NCBI GenBank assembly: GCA_023512835.1
Contig: CM042089.1
Coordinates: 26,478,440 to 26,542,439 of the forward strand
DNA: 64,000 bases
Origin: Taxillus chinensis
Lineage: Eukaryota > Streptophyta > Magnoliopsida > Santalales > Loranthaceae
Direction: 5' to 3'
The first letter of the stretch is position 1; each line of letters opens with the position of its first letter. The notes below the pieces were generated by a model. That model was not told the DNA's origin, did not search any database, and was given only the letters and a program-made list of their open reading frames with translations. A program made the position numbers and the translations under genes. Below, one piece after another: positions 46,301 through 61,300 of this stretch.

Positions 46301-49300
46301 AGGAACATGATTCTGAAAAAGAAAGCTAGACTCAAGAAGATACCATCCTGTTCACGAGTACAAATACAAGAAAATTCATTCATGATTCTTACTTTTTGAA
46401 AGTAGGGGATTAGGGTTTAATTAAAGTAATCCTTAACATTGCCATATCTCAATCTTTTGATACTAACCCCAAATTGATTTTTGATCATAGAAAAAACATT
46501 TGGGAGAATGGTATTAATATCAATTTTTTGTTCCAGCAAAAGAATTTAGGTTCAAAAGCAATCATCAATAAAGGAAACAAATTATCAGGTCCCAAAGATA
46601 TTGGAAACATTAAAGGATCCTACGATATCACTACGGATAAGAGAAAATAGAATAACTCTGACTAGTTGGGAAAGATGCACATTTGTGTTTGGCAAGCTCA
46701 CAAGTATCACAGTGTAAATCTTCAACATTTCAATTTCTAAATAACAATGAAAACATAATTTTCAGAATACTAAAAGAAAAGTGCCCAAGTCGGTGATGGT
46801 ATAACCAGATTTAGTGTTTATTTGAAGACACATGTCAAGACATAAGAGAATGGAAAAAGTTGTTATGAATAATGTTTGATTGATACGGTGCTTCAAGGTA
46901 GTAGAGTCCACCCCATTCTCTAACATGTCCAATCATCTTCCCTGAATCTTTATCCTAATATAGACAATAGTAACGGAAAAAATACTACTTGACAAGATAA
47001 ATCTTCGATAAGATTTTAAATAAAGATAACATTAGTAGATAATCATGGGACATGAAAAACATTGCCTAAAATAATCTTCGACAGTGCACACTTCGATGTT
47101 ACTGCTTTGTGTCATCTCATCTTCGACCTCAGTCTTGGCATTTCCGTTATTCTAAAGTCGACGTTCTATTGGTTGTTTTATTCAGGGTCAACCCTGCCTT
47201 AGTTGTGACCTCTGTCTCATCTTCTGCCTTGGTGAATTATGAATGCTAAGCATGTGGTGGATATGGTGCCCATCATGTCTAAAATTATGAACCATAAAAT
47301 AAACGGTTCCAATTATATGGCTGGAGCAAAACCGTTCATCTTTATCTCCAGAGTATTGATAAAGATGATCATTTAACTAATAATCCTCTTAAAGATGATT
47401 CGAAACTCATAGCTCCAAGAAGATGCTAGCCTGTTTCAGTGTCACACTTTTAGCTCTACTGTTACCTTAGTTGATGGGTTCTCATCTTGTGTCCGTGGCT
47501 CTAGCGACATTACACCAACCCCTCTCTTACCTTTATCATCTGTCTTACATTTACCAAATCTCTCTTTTAATTTAATTTCCGTGAGTCAGCTTAACTGTCA
47601 TCTTAACTGTTGCATCACCTTTTTTCTTGATCATTGCTTATTTCGAGAACTTCTGACGAAGAAAATTACTAGTAAAGAACATAAATCTGGGGCACTCTTA
47701 ATACTCTATTACTTTAATTGGTTGCATGCTCTAGTGTCACTTCTCCCTTTGTAAAGCATTGTAAGTTGAGTCATTCATCACTTCCCGTGCTTAAGAAGCT
47801 TTGTCCACAATTTAGTCCAGTCCAAGAATTAATAAACGTACTAGTGTTCCTTTTGAATTAGTTCATTTTGATGTTTGAGGTCCTTGTCCTATTATGTCAA
47901 AACCTGAATTTAAATATTTTGTTACTTTTGTAAATGATTATTCATGTGCCACTTGATCGTAATTAATGAAAACTCGCTCTAAACTACTTTATAAACGTAC
48001 TAGTGTTCCTTTTGAATTAGTTCATTTTGATGTTTGAGGTCCTTGTCCTATTATGTCAAAACCTGAATTTAAATATTTTGTTACTTTTGTAAATGATTAT
48101 TCATGTGCCACTTGATCGTAATTAATGAAAACTCGCTCTAAACTACTTTATATCTTTTGTGTTTTTTGTGCTGAAATCAAAACTCAATTCAATGTTTCCA
48201 TTTATTATTTACGCAGTGATAATGCAAAAGAATATACCCAAATAGTATTTCAAAATTCTATGGTTCAACATGGCATACTCAATCTCAAAATAATGTGGTC
48301 AAACGAAAGAACAGACATTTTCTTGAAACTACTCGTGCCCTTTTATTTCAAATGAATGTTCCAAAATCCTTTTAGACTGATACAGTTTCTAATGCTTGTT
48401 TCTTTATTAATCATATGCCCTCATCTGTTTTTTCATGGTGAGATCCCTTACAAAACTCACTTTCTGCACAAGTCTACATTTACCCTAGAATCTTTGGTAG
48501 CACTTATTTTGTTCGTGATGTTCGCCCACATGTCACTAAATTAAATCTTAGGTCTTTGAAGTGTATTTTCCTTAGATATCTTCTACCTCCCACAAATATC
48601 TTGTTTCTATTGATGTAACTTTCATGGAAGATACACCTTATTTTTTGTCTTCTCTACCTCCCACAACTCAGAGGGCGAAAGATGATGATGTCAATGATTT
48701 ATTGGTATATTCTACCACACATTTTACTGTCATGAGACCTATTCCTCCTGCCACTCACAAATATCTTATTACTAAAGTGTACTCCAGGTGATGACCTCTT
48801 GACTCATGTTTTGTGCCAACTTCTTCGTCCTCAAATCCCATTCCAAGTGATAATTTACCTAGTGCCTTGCACAAAGGTAAAAGAAACTGTACTTTTCTTA
48901 TTTCCTCTTTCGTTTCTTATAATTATTTATCTTCTTCTCATTCTTTTGTTGCTCTCTCGATTCTACCAGTATGCCTAAAACTGGTCATGAAGCCCTTTCT
49001 CATCCTAGTTGGCATCAAGCAAAGCTTGACAAAATACAAGTTTTGGATGAAAATGATACTTGAAATTTGGTTCATTTACCTTCAGGGCAACGAGCTATTG
49101 GCTGCAAGTGGTGTTCGCAGTTCAGGTTAATCATGATGGGTCTATTGCTTGGTTAAAGGCCTGTATTGTTGCTTATGGTGTAGACTATTCTGATACTCTA
49201 TCTACTATTGCCAAATTGACCTTTGTTCGTTTGTTTATCTCTATGATGGCTACTCACCATTGGCCTTTGCATCGACTGGATATTAAAAATACTTGTCTTC

Positions 49301-52300
49301 ATGGTGATCTCCATGAAAAAGTGTATATGGAGCAACCTCCAAGTTTTATTGTTCATGGGGAGTCTAGGTGGTCATCTTCGAAAGTCTATAAATGGTTTGA
49401 AACCGAGTCCTCGTGCTGGATTTGGTAAATTTAGCAATCAATCAGTGGTCTCATCCTTTAGTAGTATATGTAAATGATATTGTTATTACTGGCAGTGATA
49501 CTTTGAGTATTTTATCTCTTAAGTCCTTTATTCATACTTATTTCACACGAAAAACTTGTGATTGCTCAAATACTTCTTATGTGTTGAAGTTACAAGAAGT
49601 AGACACAATATCTTTCTCTCAGAGGAAATGTGCTTGATTTTTATTAACGGAAACAGGAAATTTGAGAGCGAAGCCTTGTAGTGCTTCAATGACTCCAAAT
49701 TTGCATCTCATGGGAGATGGGACACAATTTGACGACCATAAGAGACATCAAAGGTTGGAGTTAGTGTTGTTAGTCAATTCATGTCATCTCCAACAATTGA
49801 TCATTTGACAGCATTGGAGCAAATTTGGCATTACTTAAAAGAAGCACTTGAACGTACTCTCTTGTGCACAAATCATGGACACACACAGATTCAATATTTT
49901 TCAGATGCAGATTAGACAAGTTATCCGGTGGATAGAAGATCTATCACAGGTTATTGTGTCTTGGAGAAAATTTGATCTCATAGAAGAGTAAGAAACAAAA
50001 TGTTGTATCACGATCTAGTGCTAAGTCAGAATATAGAGCCATAACACAGTCTGCATGTAAGATAATGAGAATCTTTCATCTCTTAAATCAAATTGGTTTT
50101 AAAACTTCTATAGCAAAATTGTGATGTGATAATAAGGTTGCACTTCATATTGTTTCAAATCTTTGTTTCATGAGATAACTAAGTATATTGAAAATGATTG
50201 TTATTTCATCCGCGAGAAAATTCAACTTGATTAATTTTCACAGAATATGTGAGGAGTAGAGAAAAATTAGGTAATATATTCACCAAAGCTCTAAATGGGA
50301 TTTGAATGGCTTATCTTTGTAACATGTTAGGCTTGATTAACATCTATATCCCAACTTGAAAGGGTGTTATTGTAATAGAATAATTAGTAGATTGTATGAG
50401 TAACTAGTGGGAATTAAGGATATGATAAAATTGGGATTGATTATGATTGATATCTTAATTATACATTAACATAGATAGTTTTTTCTTTTGTATAAATATG
50501 TAATCATACATTGTCTTTTGTATGAAAAATATATATCAATAAAGATATTTATATTTATCAAGATACAATATGGGAAATCAAAGAGTTAATATAATATCTA
50601 CTAATGAATCCGAATTAACTTCCAATAGCATACTTCTACCAAATGAAAGCAGTTTTCAAATTTAGTCAAATACACGTTGTTCAAACTTATCAAATAACAG
50701 ATTAAATACAAATATCAACACATGCAAACAAGAAATCAAAATAATTCCAACCTCCCTGCTTGGCAGTAGAAGAGAATTTGTGGGTGTTGCATTACGGTTC
50801 CTTCAATGAGATCTTTGTCAAGAACACTAACAAGGACAGGTACGCTGGTGTAGAAAACATTATAAGCCATCAAGCTAACAGAATTGAAAAGGCTGGTTCC
50901 AGAGACTCCTGAAATAAAAGAAAAGCTGAACAGATTCCAGCGTCAGTATGCGTGTGTGCACGTTGAACATTCAACATACAAAGAAAGTAAGGAACTCACA
51001 AGATCTGGATGAAACAAATCAGTAAGGATTTATAGAAGGAATATTGAGACAGAAATGCTGTGCGATTATATGAGTACCGCCCATGGACAAGTATCAATCT
51101 TTTCAGGAACCTGAACTCTACAAAACGGAATGAACTCATTATATCAGCAGTGAAAATTAAGTTAGGATAGCAGACGACAAAACTTGTACCTACCGATAAT
51201 AAGTCCTACAATGGGGGATTGTGATACAACAGATTGCCACAACAATACATATACATAGCGCAAAATAGTATTTTTAAAATAAAACAATAAAATAAGAATG
51301 GAAGAAATAATTCATAATGGGGAAATTATACAACATGATCAAGGTTGTAAAACAATAAATGGTCCCAGACGATCAGGGAACCATGTAGTGTCTAGATAAT
51401 TAAAAATGGTTTTCATTTTAAAATATATATACAAGTAGAACTATATCATAATATCATAAAATTCAACAAATGTAGAACAATATATGATTCACAAAACTCA
51501 AATTTAAAGAATAAACAATACAAATATAACCATATTGTAAAAGCTAGAAACCAAATCAAGTAACAAATTAGGAATCATAATACATGATGCACCACTGATA
51601 TGTCAAATATTTTATTTATACTGCAATGAAAAATCAATAAATAGAACGAAAAAACGTGTCTAGACATGGCCCAGACGGCTGTCTAGATGGGTTTTGACTG
51701 CAGTGAAAACTGAGCAGCTTCTAAAACCAGCTCAAGCATCTTATTTATTTCATTTCTTCAAGCCTGAGATCCAATCTTTTTGCAGAAAATGTCAATTTAA
51801 TAATCCCCCACTGAGAATTTTCTTTCAAAATCACTTCTTGAGGTTGAGGCTGGTTTGCAGCGGCTGTTGCTATTTGGATTTTATTAGAATTGAAACAAAT
51901 GTAGGAAAATATTCTTATTCTTCTTAATCTCTTTGTACAATATACGGCTAGGTATATATACAAGAAGAAGAAACTATAGTAGGATATCAATAATAATATC
52001 CCGCTAATCACTTCAATCCCACTGATTGCTCTAATTTTACTAATTACTACTTACAACTAATTATACTAACTATCAAGTTGAAGCATAAATGTTAATCAAA
52101 CAAGCTTGTTACAAAGATAAGCAATTCGAATTCCGTTTAGAGCTTTGGTGTATTGTCTAATTGTTCTCCATTCATCACATGTCTCGAAAATTAATCCAAA
52201 TTGAATTTTATAGCGAACAAAATAACAATTGTTTTCAATATGCTTAGTAAGATTTGAGGTAATATGGAGTACAGCCTGATAGGAACCTGAGCAAGAATAA

Positions 52301-55300
52301 TTTTATTGGTAGACAAAATATAAGATAAAACAGAGTAATTGGCCTGCAGTTCGAGAGATAATCGTTTCTCCCAGTACAATTATATTCTAATTAAATTTTT
52401 CTCAAAATCAAGCATATCCTCACTCACACCTTAATACCCTTTTTATAGCCAAGTCCCCCCAATTTCAAATTCACACAATAAATAAATAACTCCGTAAATT
52501 CAAACACAATAAATGACCCAAATATAAACTTTCAAATTCAAACACAATAAATAACTCAAATAGAAACTCCCAAATTCAAATACAACAAATAACCCGAATA
52601 AAAACTCACAAATTCAAACACAATAAATAACCCAAATAAAAACTCTCAAATTCATATTCAAACAATAAAAAGAGAACCCAGCACAGTCATGACCCTATAT
52701 TCTGACTCTGTATTGGATTGTGACACAACATTTTGTTTCTTACTCTTCCACGAGATCAAATTTCCTCCAACAAAAACACAATAAGCTGTGATGGATCAGT
52801 TCCTCTAAAAGAGAAAGATACCACGTTTACTCCTTGTAACTTCAACACCTAAGAAATATTTGAGCAACCCCAAGCCCTTCGTGTGAAATTGAGTATGAAG
52901 AAAAAACTTAAGAAATGAAATACCCAAAATATCACTTTCAGTAATAACAATATCATCCACATATACAACTAAAAGAATGAAACCACTGATTGATTGCCTG
53001 TAGAATACTGAATAATCATTTTGGCTCTTAATCATGTCCACGTTTCAATAGCCTAACTAAATCTGTCAAATCAGGCATGAGGACTCTATTTCAAACCATA
53101 TAAAGATTTCCGAAGACGACAAACACGCCCGACTCCCACTGAGCAACAAAACCTGGAGGTTGCTCCATATACACCTCTTCATGGAGATCACCATGAAGAA
53201 AAGCATTTTTAATATCCAACTAATGCAAAGGCCAATGATGAATAGCAACTATAGAGACAAACAAGCGAACACAGGTTAATTATCAAAATAGTCCACACCA
53301 TATGTTTAGGCATAACCTTTAGCAACAAACCGGACTTTTAATCAAGCAATAGACCTATCAGGACTAACCTTAATTGCGAACACCCACTTGCAACCGATAG
53401 CTCGTTTCCCTGAAGGTAAATGAACCAAGTCCTAAGTACTAATTTCATCTAAAACCTACATTTCGTCGAGCATTGCTTGGTGCCAACCAGGGTGAGAAAA
53501 GGCTTCCCGAACAGTTTTAGGCACACTAGTAGAATCAAGAAAGGTAACAAAAGAACAAGAAGAAAAAGACAAACAATTGTAAGAAACAAAAGAAGGAATA
53601 AAAAAAGTATAGCAACGTTTACCTTTGCATAAGGCAATAGGAAGATCATCACTTGAAACGGGATCTAAAGGAAAAGAAGTAGGTATAAAACATGAATTAA
53701 GGAGCCAGCATTTGGAGTACACTTGAGTAGTAGGATATTTTTAAGTGACAAAAGGAACAAGGCTCATTACAGGTGCAGATCGTGTGATAGAATACATATG
53801 TGGGAAGTAGCATCCTCCCCCTGCTATGTGAGAAGTGGAGAAGATAAAAAATAAGGCGCATCTATCATAAAAGTAACAACAATAGAAACAAGATATTTGT
53901 TAAAACTAAGACAATAACATCGATACTCTTTTTGAAGATGAAGATATCCAAGAAAAACACACTTCAAGAACTTAGGATCTAATTTAGTGACATGTGGGCG
54001 AACATCATAGACAAAACAAGTGCTACCAAATATTTCAGGATCAATTGAAAACATTAACTTGGAGGAAAAGAAAGTTTTATAAGGGATTTCACCATGCAGA
54101 ACAGATGAGGGCATACGATTAATTAAGAAACATGCGATAGTAACTGCATAACCCAAAAAGATTTTATAACATTCATTTGAAATAAAAGAGCACGTGCATT
54201 TTCAAGAAGGCATCTATTCTTTCATTCAGTTACACCATCTTGAGATGGAATATCAACACAGGAAGTCTCATTAAGCATGTCATGTTAAGTCATAAAATTT
54301 TGAAACAATATTTGGATATACTCTTTGGCATTATCACTGCAGAAACAACGAAAAACCCAAAAGACAAAAAAAGTTAAAGAGTAATTTTTCATTAATATAT
54401 CCAAGTGACACGAGAATAGTCATCAACAAAGGTAACAAAGTATTTAAATTCAAGTTTAGATATAATAGAACAAAGACCTCAAACATCAAGATGAACTAAT
54501 TCGAAATAAACACTAGCACATTTATTGATTTTCCCACAAACACAAGATGATGACCCATCAGCTAAGGTTACCGTAGACCGAGAGGCATGATGCAGGTAAT
54601 TAGAAAAGAGACTAGAATTATCTGTCATATGATCCGTACCACCAGAATCAATAATCTATTTGAAAAATGAGAAAAGAAGACACTTATTTGGAATACCTGA
54701 ATCAGCAATAAAAGTAACAAAAGGAGATGAAGGCTTTAGCAATTCTTGATAATGAGAAAACTTGACAAATTCATCTGCAAAGATACAAATTCATTTTGAG
54801 ATGGAGTATCAACACAACATCCGATAGAGACGTTGTGGTCGTGTCGGGCAGGGATGTTGTTGTCGACGTCAAGCAATGATGTTATAGTCAACATCGAGTA
54901 GTGATGTCATGGTTAGCATCGTTGACACAAGGCAAAAGTTCGGATAGAAAAAAACAAAATTAGTCTAAGACGACTGGGGCGTCATCAAAAACAGTGGCTC
55001 CGATACCATGAAACAAATATAAGATAATATTTTTATTCCTCTTAATCTCTTTGTACAATATATGGCTAGATATATATACAATAAGAAGAAACTATATTAC
55101 GACATCCATAATAATATCCCACTAATCACTCTAATCCCACTAATTACTAATTAAACTAATTATAATAACAAAAATATATAAAAAAATATCAATATAAAAT
55201 GTTTTTTAAAAAGCATTTTAAAATCTGAAAATTTAAAAAAAAAATAGGAAAAATCACTAGAATATTAAAGAGTTTCTTATCCTCAAATTTAAGCTATGAA

Positions 55301-58300
55301 TAAATAAATAATTATTATTTTAAAAATCCATTGAAAAATATTATTATGGTATTCCAAATAGGACCTTCATGTTTCTCCTGTTATTCTGTTAATAATCAAA
55401 TTGCAACCATTCATCTTTTAGTTTATTTTAACTTGAGATTGAAGTAGAGGGGTAAGGTAGTGATGATGGAGGGTGATCACATTCTCATGATGTTCTCCAT
55501 TATGGAATGTCTAATTTGGAGTACATGATTCTATTTGATGGATGGCAATGGCGATGGTGTTGATGGCAACGACGAAGGTGGCGATGGTGACGGACGAATA
55601 CGTCTACAGCAGCGACACAGAAACCAGTGGCACAACGTCAGGATTTGCATACGATGATAAGGTCTGCCAATGGCAGAAAGCAATGCAACAACGATGTGAT
55701 AGCAGTGCGACAAAGGTGTGATGGTGGCGCGACGGCAACAGAAGTTGGATACTGCTTGCTCACATAGGGAAGAGCCAACAGAAAGCTCTTACAAGGAGCG
55801 ACGGCAGAAGTTAGGTTAGGGCAAAAAAAAAACTTTTTGCTCTGCTACCAAGTAGAAAATAAGAGAGAAAAATAAATTTTTATTATTATTGATTTCAAAT
55901 GAAGGATTACATTCACATAAATATACAATTATGATAACCTAACCTAGAAAATAAATTTATTTAGAAAACTACCTAATTACAAAATATATGACAATTAATT
56001 AATTGATTACAAGATATATGACACTTAATTGATTGAAGATTCTTTCCAATTTATTATTTTATAGAAATATTTAGGAAACATTTTATATTAAAAAATCAGA
56101 AATAACTTGCATATGATGATGGAAATCATATATATGATTTGAGCATGTACAGCTTTCGTTGTTTATTTATTTGTGTTGAGTTTATGTTCCCATGCAAAAG
56201 ACTTACTCCCAATATTATAATCAGCCGCCCTTGCTGCCTGCAATCCTTCCCTCCCACTAATGCCCACCCCAATATCAGCCTGTTGTATCATCCGCACATC
56301 ATTTCCACCATCTCCTATGGCCAATGTTCTATAGTCGCAAGATTTTATAAGCTCCACAAGCTGAAAGGGAAAAAATATAGGCATCAACTAAGTAGCAATG
56401 TAAATGAGGGTGAATATGCAACAAAGCATGTGAAACACTAGAATTTGTAAAAAGTAAACGATAGTTACAAGGTTCAAAAGTACGTAAGGTTGAACGGTAC
56501 AGCGCCGAGGGTGCATGGCAAGCAGTCACCTCAGCCATGAATGACAAAAATAATAATAAATAAAAACAAAACAATATTTATGCAAAGTTGATTTTCGAAT
56601 AATAAAACCATAATAAAACTATTAACATAGATATCCAAATACAATCAAATTCAAATTCAAATATCCAATAACACAAAATAACTCAAATAGGCAACCATTC
56701 ATCAAACAAAGTGTTGTACGTGTCTAATGGTTGAAAGATAAGATCCCAAAATGCTTCATCACCTACATACTCTTATTTCTTTTTCACAAAAGTTACATCA
56801 AATATAATTATACCTTTTGTTTTATCTATTTTTATTTCATTCTCACATTTTCAAAGAGGATCCCTATTCAATATTATAATATTATATGTGACTAATATTG
56901 CAAAACACATAATAGCAATAAATTATTCTTTATTATTCTTATTGATTTTATTATTAATTTATATTTCTGCATGTATATATAATTTTATATTATATATTAG
57001 TCGACTTCAAATGTATTAACTAATATTAAAATATATGTTTGTTTGAAGTTAATTTATATTAATTAATGTAAACAATCAGAAAGTTTAAACTATAGTTATT
57101 ACACTAATTCTTTAATTTTCACATTATATTTATTATTTATATTTATAATTCCTAGGTATTAATTATTATAAAACTTTTTAATTTCTTAAGTATTAATGGT
57201 TGTAAGACTCTTTAATTTTCTAAGTATTAATTATTGCAATTGCTTACTTTTTTAGTTATCAATTGTTGTAAGACAAGGAGTCAAACTGCGATGTATATTT
57301 GTGTACATGTAGTGTGTTAGTAATGTGAATGAAAATATTTCTATTTCTCACATGGTATCAAATCTAGGTTGTTAAGAAAACCAAAATTTTCTTTTCTTTT
57401 TCAGCCTTCATTACCGGTGGTCACTCCTTGTCACTTGGCCTAGTATTTTTTTTTAGTCTTCGTGACTAGCCTTCATTGCTAAAATGATCACTATGTCAAT
57501 ATTTTAGAGACTTTTGTCACAACCATATCTCATGTAGAAGAGAGGGAACAACATGAAGAGTTTTCACGAAACAACAACCAAGTTAATGTAACTTCCATGA
57601 AACCAACGGATGCTGGATTGAAAGAGTTGAATGGTCTCAACAATGAAGAACTTGAAAAGGTGCAGTCCTTTCTTGGTACTTTGGGGAATGCCCCAGGTTC
57701 TTGTTCATCGACCCATTCAAGTATGTTTCCATCTTCTTTTCGAGTGTCTCGGGTGAGTCATCTCCCACCTCCTTGATTATGGATTTTGATGCCACTAATC
57801 ACATGACAAACTCTTCAAATGCCTTTACCACATATCTCCTATGTCCCTAAAATAGAAAAATAGTCATTGCAAATGATTCTCTCGCCACTGTGGTTGGTAT
57901 TAGAAATGTCACTATAAATCCCTCATTTATTTTACGCAATGTTTTTCATGTCCCAAGATTATCTACTAATCTTATCTTTATTCAAAAACTATCGAAGATT
58001 TATCTGGTCAAGTAGTATTTTTTCATAACTATTGTCTATTTCAAGACAAGGATTCGGGGAAGATGATTGAACATGTTAGAGAATGGGATGGACTTTACTA
58101 CCTTGAAACACTGTACCAATCAAACATTATTGATAACGACTTTCTACGTTCTCTTGTATCCAACATGTGTTCAAATAAACACAAAATCTAGTTATACCAT
58201 CACCGACTTAGACACCCTTCTTTTAGTATTTTGAAATTTATGCTTTCCTTTGTTATTCAAAAATTTTAATGTTGAAGATTTTCATTGTAACAATTGTGAG

Positions 58301-61300
58301 TTTAACAAATACAAATTGCATCTTTTCTAACTAGTCATACAAGGAGTTCTATTCCATTTTCTCGTATCCATAGTGATATCTTAGGACCCTCTAATGTTTC
58401 CAATATCTATGAGACCCGATAGTTTGTTTCCTTTATTGATGATTGGTCCCATGTTACATGGATTCTTTTGCTGAAACAAAATTTAATATTAGTACCATTC
58501 TCCCAATATGGGCCACGACATTTTTGAAGAAAAATGGATTGTTGAGGCTTTTGCCTTGGCCCATATTTGCTCTAAGGAAGCACCTTACCCTTTCGAGGCA
58601 GGTGTCAACAACTTCGTGGCTTAGGGCGCCAACTCAGACCGTTTTTATCTCTCAATTAGTGTAACCAGACAAGTGTTTTCCAAACAGTTAAAAACAATGA
58701 GCAAAGCTTCTAAATAAAATAAAATTAAAAAAGAAACTTCAATGCCTGAATAGCTATTATAAATTTTTGACAATGGCTAGAAACAACCAAAAGTATGTCC
58801 AAGAAACAATTACAATCCCCTCAAACAATACTTTAAGGAATTCATTGTCACAAAAGCCTTTCTCAAAGAGAACAAAACAAAGTTTTGGATGCAAGAGCAA
58901 ATATGAATGTCATTAGCCTTGGTTTACTACCCAAGAGATTGTCAATAAAAATGAAAAGACAATTTCAACCCATTATATTCCCCTTATAACCTACGCAAGA
59001 AATGTTTTTGATTGCTTGGAAATCACAACAATGATGATCCAAAAGGCAAACATAATTACACAAGACCTAACAGTATAAGCAAAAAAACATTGCGAAGTTC
59101 GACAAAGCTACCTTGAAGATCCACACTTAGATTGCTTGCTGTAAATGAAAAAGGGAAAGGAGAGAAGTTGGGAGAGGGAAGCCATGATGATAAATCTCCT
59201 CTAAACACTATATAAGTCTATAACATAACCCCTTTAAAAAAATTGGAACAACATTAAAATGAAAAACAGGAAAAATATTTAGACGTAAGGCATAAGGAGA
59301 TAATCGCCAGCGGGTAAACATTAGCTACTTTTTGTCACTTTATTGGTGGCCTTAACAAATTATCTTCTACAATCAGGGAAGAAAAACATAAGGAGATCAA
59401 AACTTATATAGGAGGACAGAATAGTTTCAGTTCCTCAATCATGAGGAAATCAACCTTAAAAATGACATTGGCAAATTTATCATAAGCAATCTATAAAATT
59501 GCTTGCAATTACAATTATATCTTACAAATCACAATTGATTAAAGGAATGCCATAAAAAATGGAAAAGGAAAAAGAATCACTGGTGGAGAGTACCTGAGCT
59601 TTTTGTGATGGTGTCACACGACAACATATGGCTGTCCTTGACAATATTGCCAACTCTGTAAATGCTTTCCTGTAATGCTTAAGTGCAATTTCAAGAGCCC
59701 AGCCATCAATAACAAATGCCAAATCCTGTTTAGAAAAGAAGAAATTATTTCGAAATCCAGACACAAGAAAAGAAGCAGCCAGAAATAAATTATTAAAACT
59801 AAAATCAATCATTTTTGTGTGGTAAGACTAGAATAAACAAAATTTAAAATAAGGGTATTTGGCAAGTGATTGATAAATCTGATTGCAGATAAAATGACAT
59901 AAAACCACTTACATTGGTTTGACCATTTAGGGTGTAAGCCAATGAATGCAACATTAGAAGGGTAGAGAAAATTGAATGAACTAAAAAATTTAGGAAAAAA
60001 AAATGAAAGGTAATAACAAAATATATGAAATTACTAGATTTGAAAGAAAAAAAAATTGATAAGTAGTGAAATTTATTAAAAATCAAGTACACAAGAAGTG
60101 CACAAGAAACAGAAGACGGGAAAAAGCCCAAGTCAACCGAGGTTAAAAGGAACAAACAGAAATAACATCAAGAAGAGAAAAAAGACGCAAATGCCCAGAT
60201 CCAACCAAACAATCCCCAAGGCACCGGAGAAAACAAAGTTTAAGCTTATCCAAGCGGCTTTCGCAACCCTGAAAGAGATGAGCATTCCTCTCCCGCCAGA
60301 GACACCAAAGAATGCAATGAAGAATAGCGCGCTAGACCGCAGATTTGTGGCCCACCCGCCCCTGCCAGGAGAAGAAAAGCCCAAGAACACGAGGAGGCAT
60401 CACCCAAGACAGACCAAACAACCCCAAGACGAAATCCCAAAGAAATCGAGCAACGGGACAATGAAGAAGAAGGTGATCCACGGAACAACTCAGGATAAGC
60501 CACTTTCAAGGGCACATCCAAGCACCAGGCATCCTCCCAGAAGCGGATGGAAGAGCCATCACCCACCTCAAAAGTCACGAAAGAAGCAAAGGACCGCCAA
60601 TCAGACCAAATAAACCGCCAAAGACCCACGCCATGCAGACCACGAGGGGGATTAGAGGTCCAACCACCTCCCAAGGCCCCATATTTGGCCACAATGACCT
60701 GCCGCCAAACAGAGTCACGCTCTACGCCAAACCGCCATAACCATTTCCCAAGCAGGGCCTCGTTAAAGGGCCAAAGACGACGAATAGCTAATCCACCACA
60801 AGAGAGAGGACGGCTAATGGAAGCCCAACTCATCAAAGGATACTTATGCGTCACCGCCGAGGACCCCCAAAGGAACTGCCGCTGAAGCCGCTCAATGCGA
60901 GCAGCAATGGCAACAGGGACAGGAAAGAGAGACAAGAAGTACATGGGCAAGCTGGAAAGAGTACTTTTAAGCAAAGTCAGCCTGCCGCCAGCAGAAAGAT
61001 ATAACCGCTTCCACCCAGCCAAACGCCGCTCCAGAGAAGCAATCACCGGGGCCCAAATAGCAGAGGATTTGAACCGAGCTCCCAACGGAAGACCCAAATA
61101 AGTCAAAGGCAAAGTGGAGAGCCGGCAACCAAGGATCCCCACCAACTCCGCCGCACAAGGGACCCCGCCCACCGGAACCAAGGCCGATTTACCCAAATTT
61201 ATCCTCAACCCAGACGCAGCCTCAAACCACACCAAAACAGCCCGCAAGTAGAACAAATGCAAAGGATCGGCCTCACAGAAAATAAAAGTGTCGTCCGCAA

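Larger units (their letters stand above)
41460..47085 (-). mobile_element. Ty1/copia element B, in the large flippase intron
   Basis: Read right to left it contains the protease-integrase junction and integrase (47085-45899), an INT-RT linker with Pro repeats (43724-43482), RT (about 43440-41980), RNase H (41955-41755) and a 3' LTR (41721-41460). A 67-bp piece of its 5' LTR start survives at 50561-50627. Flanking GCATG (41455-41459) and GCATA (50628-50632) look like a 5-bp target duplication with one change. gag and most of the 5' LTR are missing where element E abuts at 47086, and another copia remnant splits it at 43741-45850. All frames are full of stops. Confidence 0.75.
47086..50560 (+). 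mobile_element. Ty1/copia element E, 5'-truncated
   Basis: On the + strand: a leader, a gag fragment (NGSNYMAW near 47318), GAG-pre-integrase and integrase (ELVHFDV...[15 protein letters not shown]), RT ([26 protein letters not shown] with the [11 protein letters not shown] active-site region near 49470), RNase H pieces (49720-50330), polypurine tract CAACTTGAAAGGG (50352-50364) and 3' LTR 50365-50560. There is no 5' LTR. The active-site YVDD is changed to YVND. It is a dead copy with many stops, inside a flippase intron on the opposite strand. Confidence 0.8.
51891..55170 (-). mobile_element. Ty1/copia element, both LTRs present, internally deleted
   Basis: LTRs lie at 55009-55170 (5') and 51891-52075 (3'), with TG...CA ends on the - strand. 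A primer-binding site TGGTATCGGAGCC (55008-54996) follows the 5' LTR. Flanks AGAAT / AAAAT may be a 5-bp target duplication with one change. The body is short: a GTCGTG-rich leader, a protease motif [10 protein letters not shown] (near 54640), integrase, linker and RT. It occupies the flippase intron between the exons at 56207 and 51117. Confidence 0.85.
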
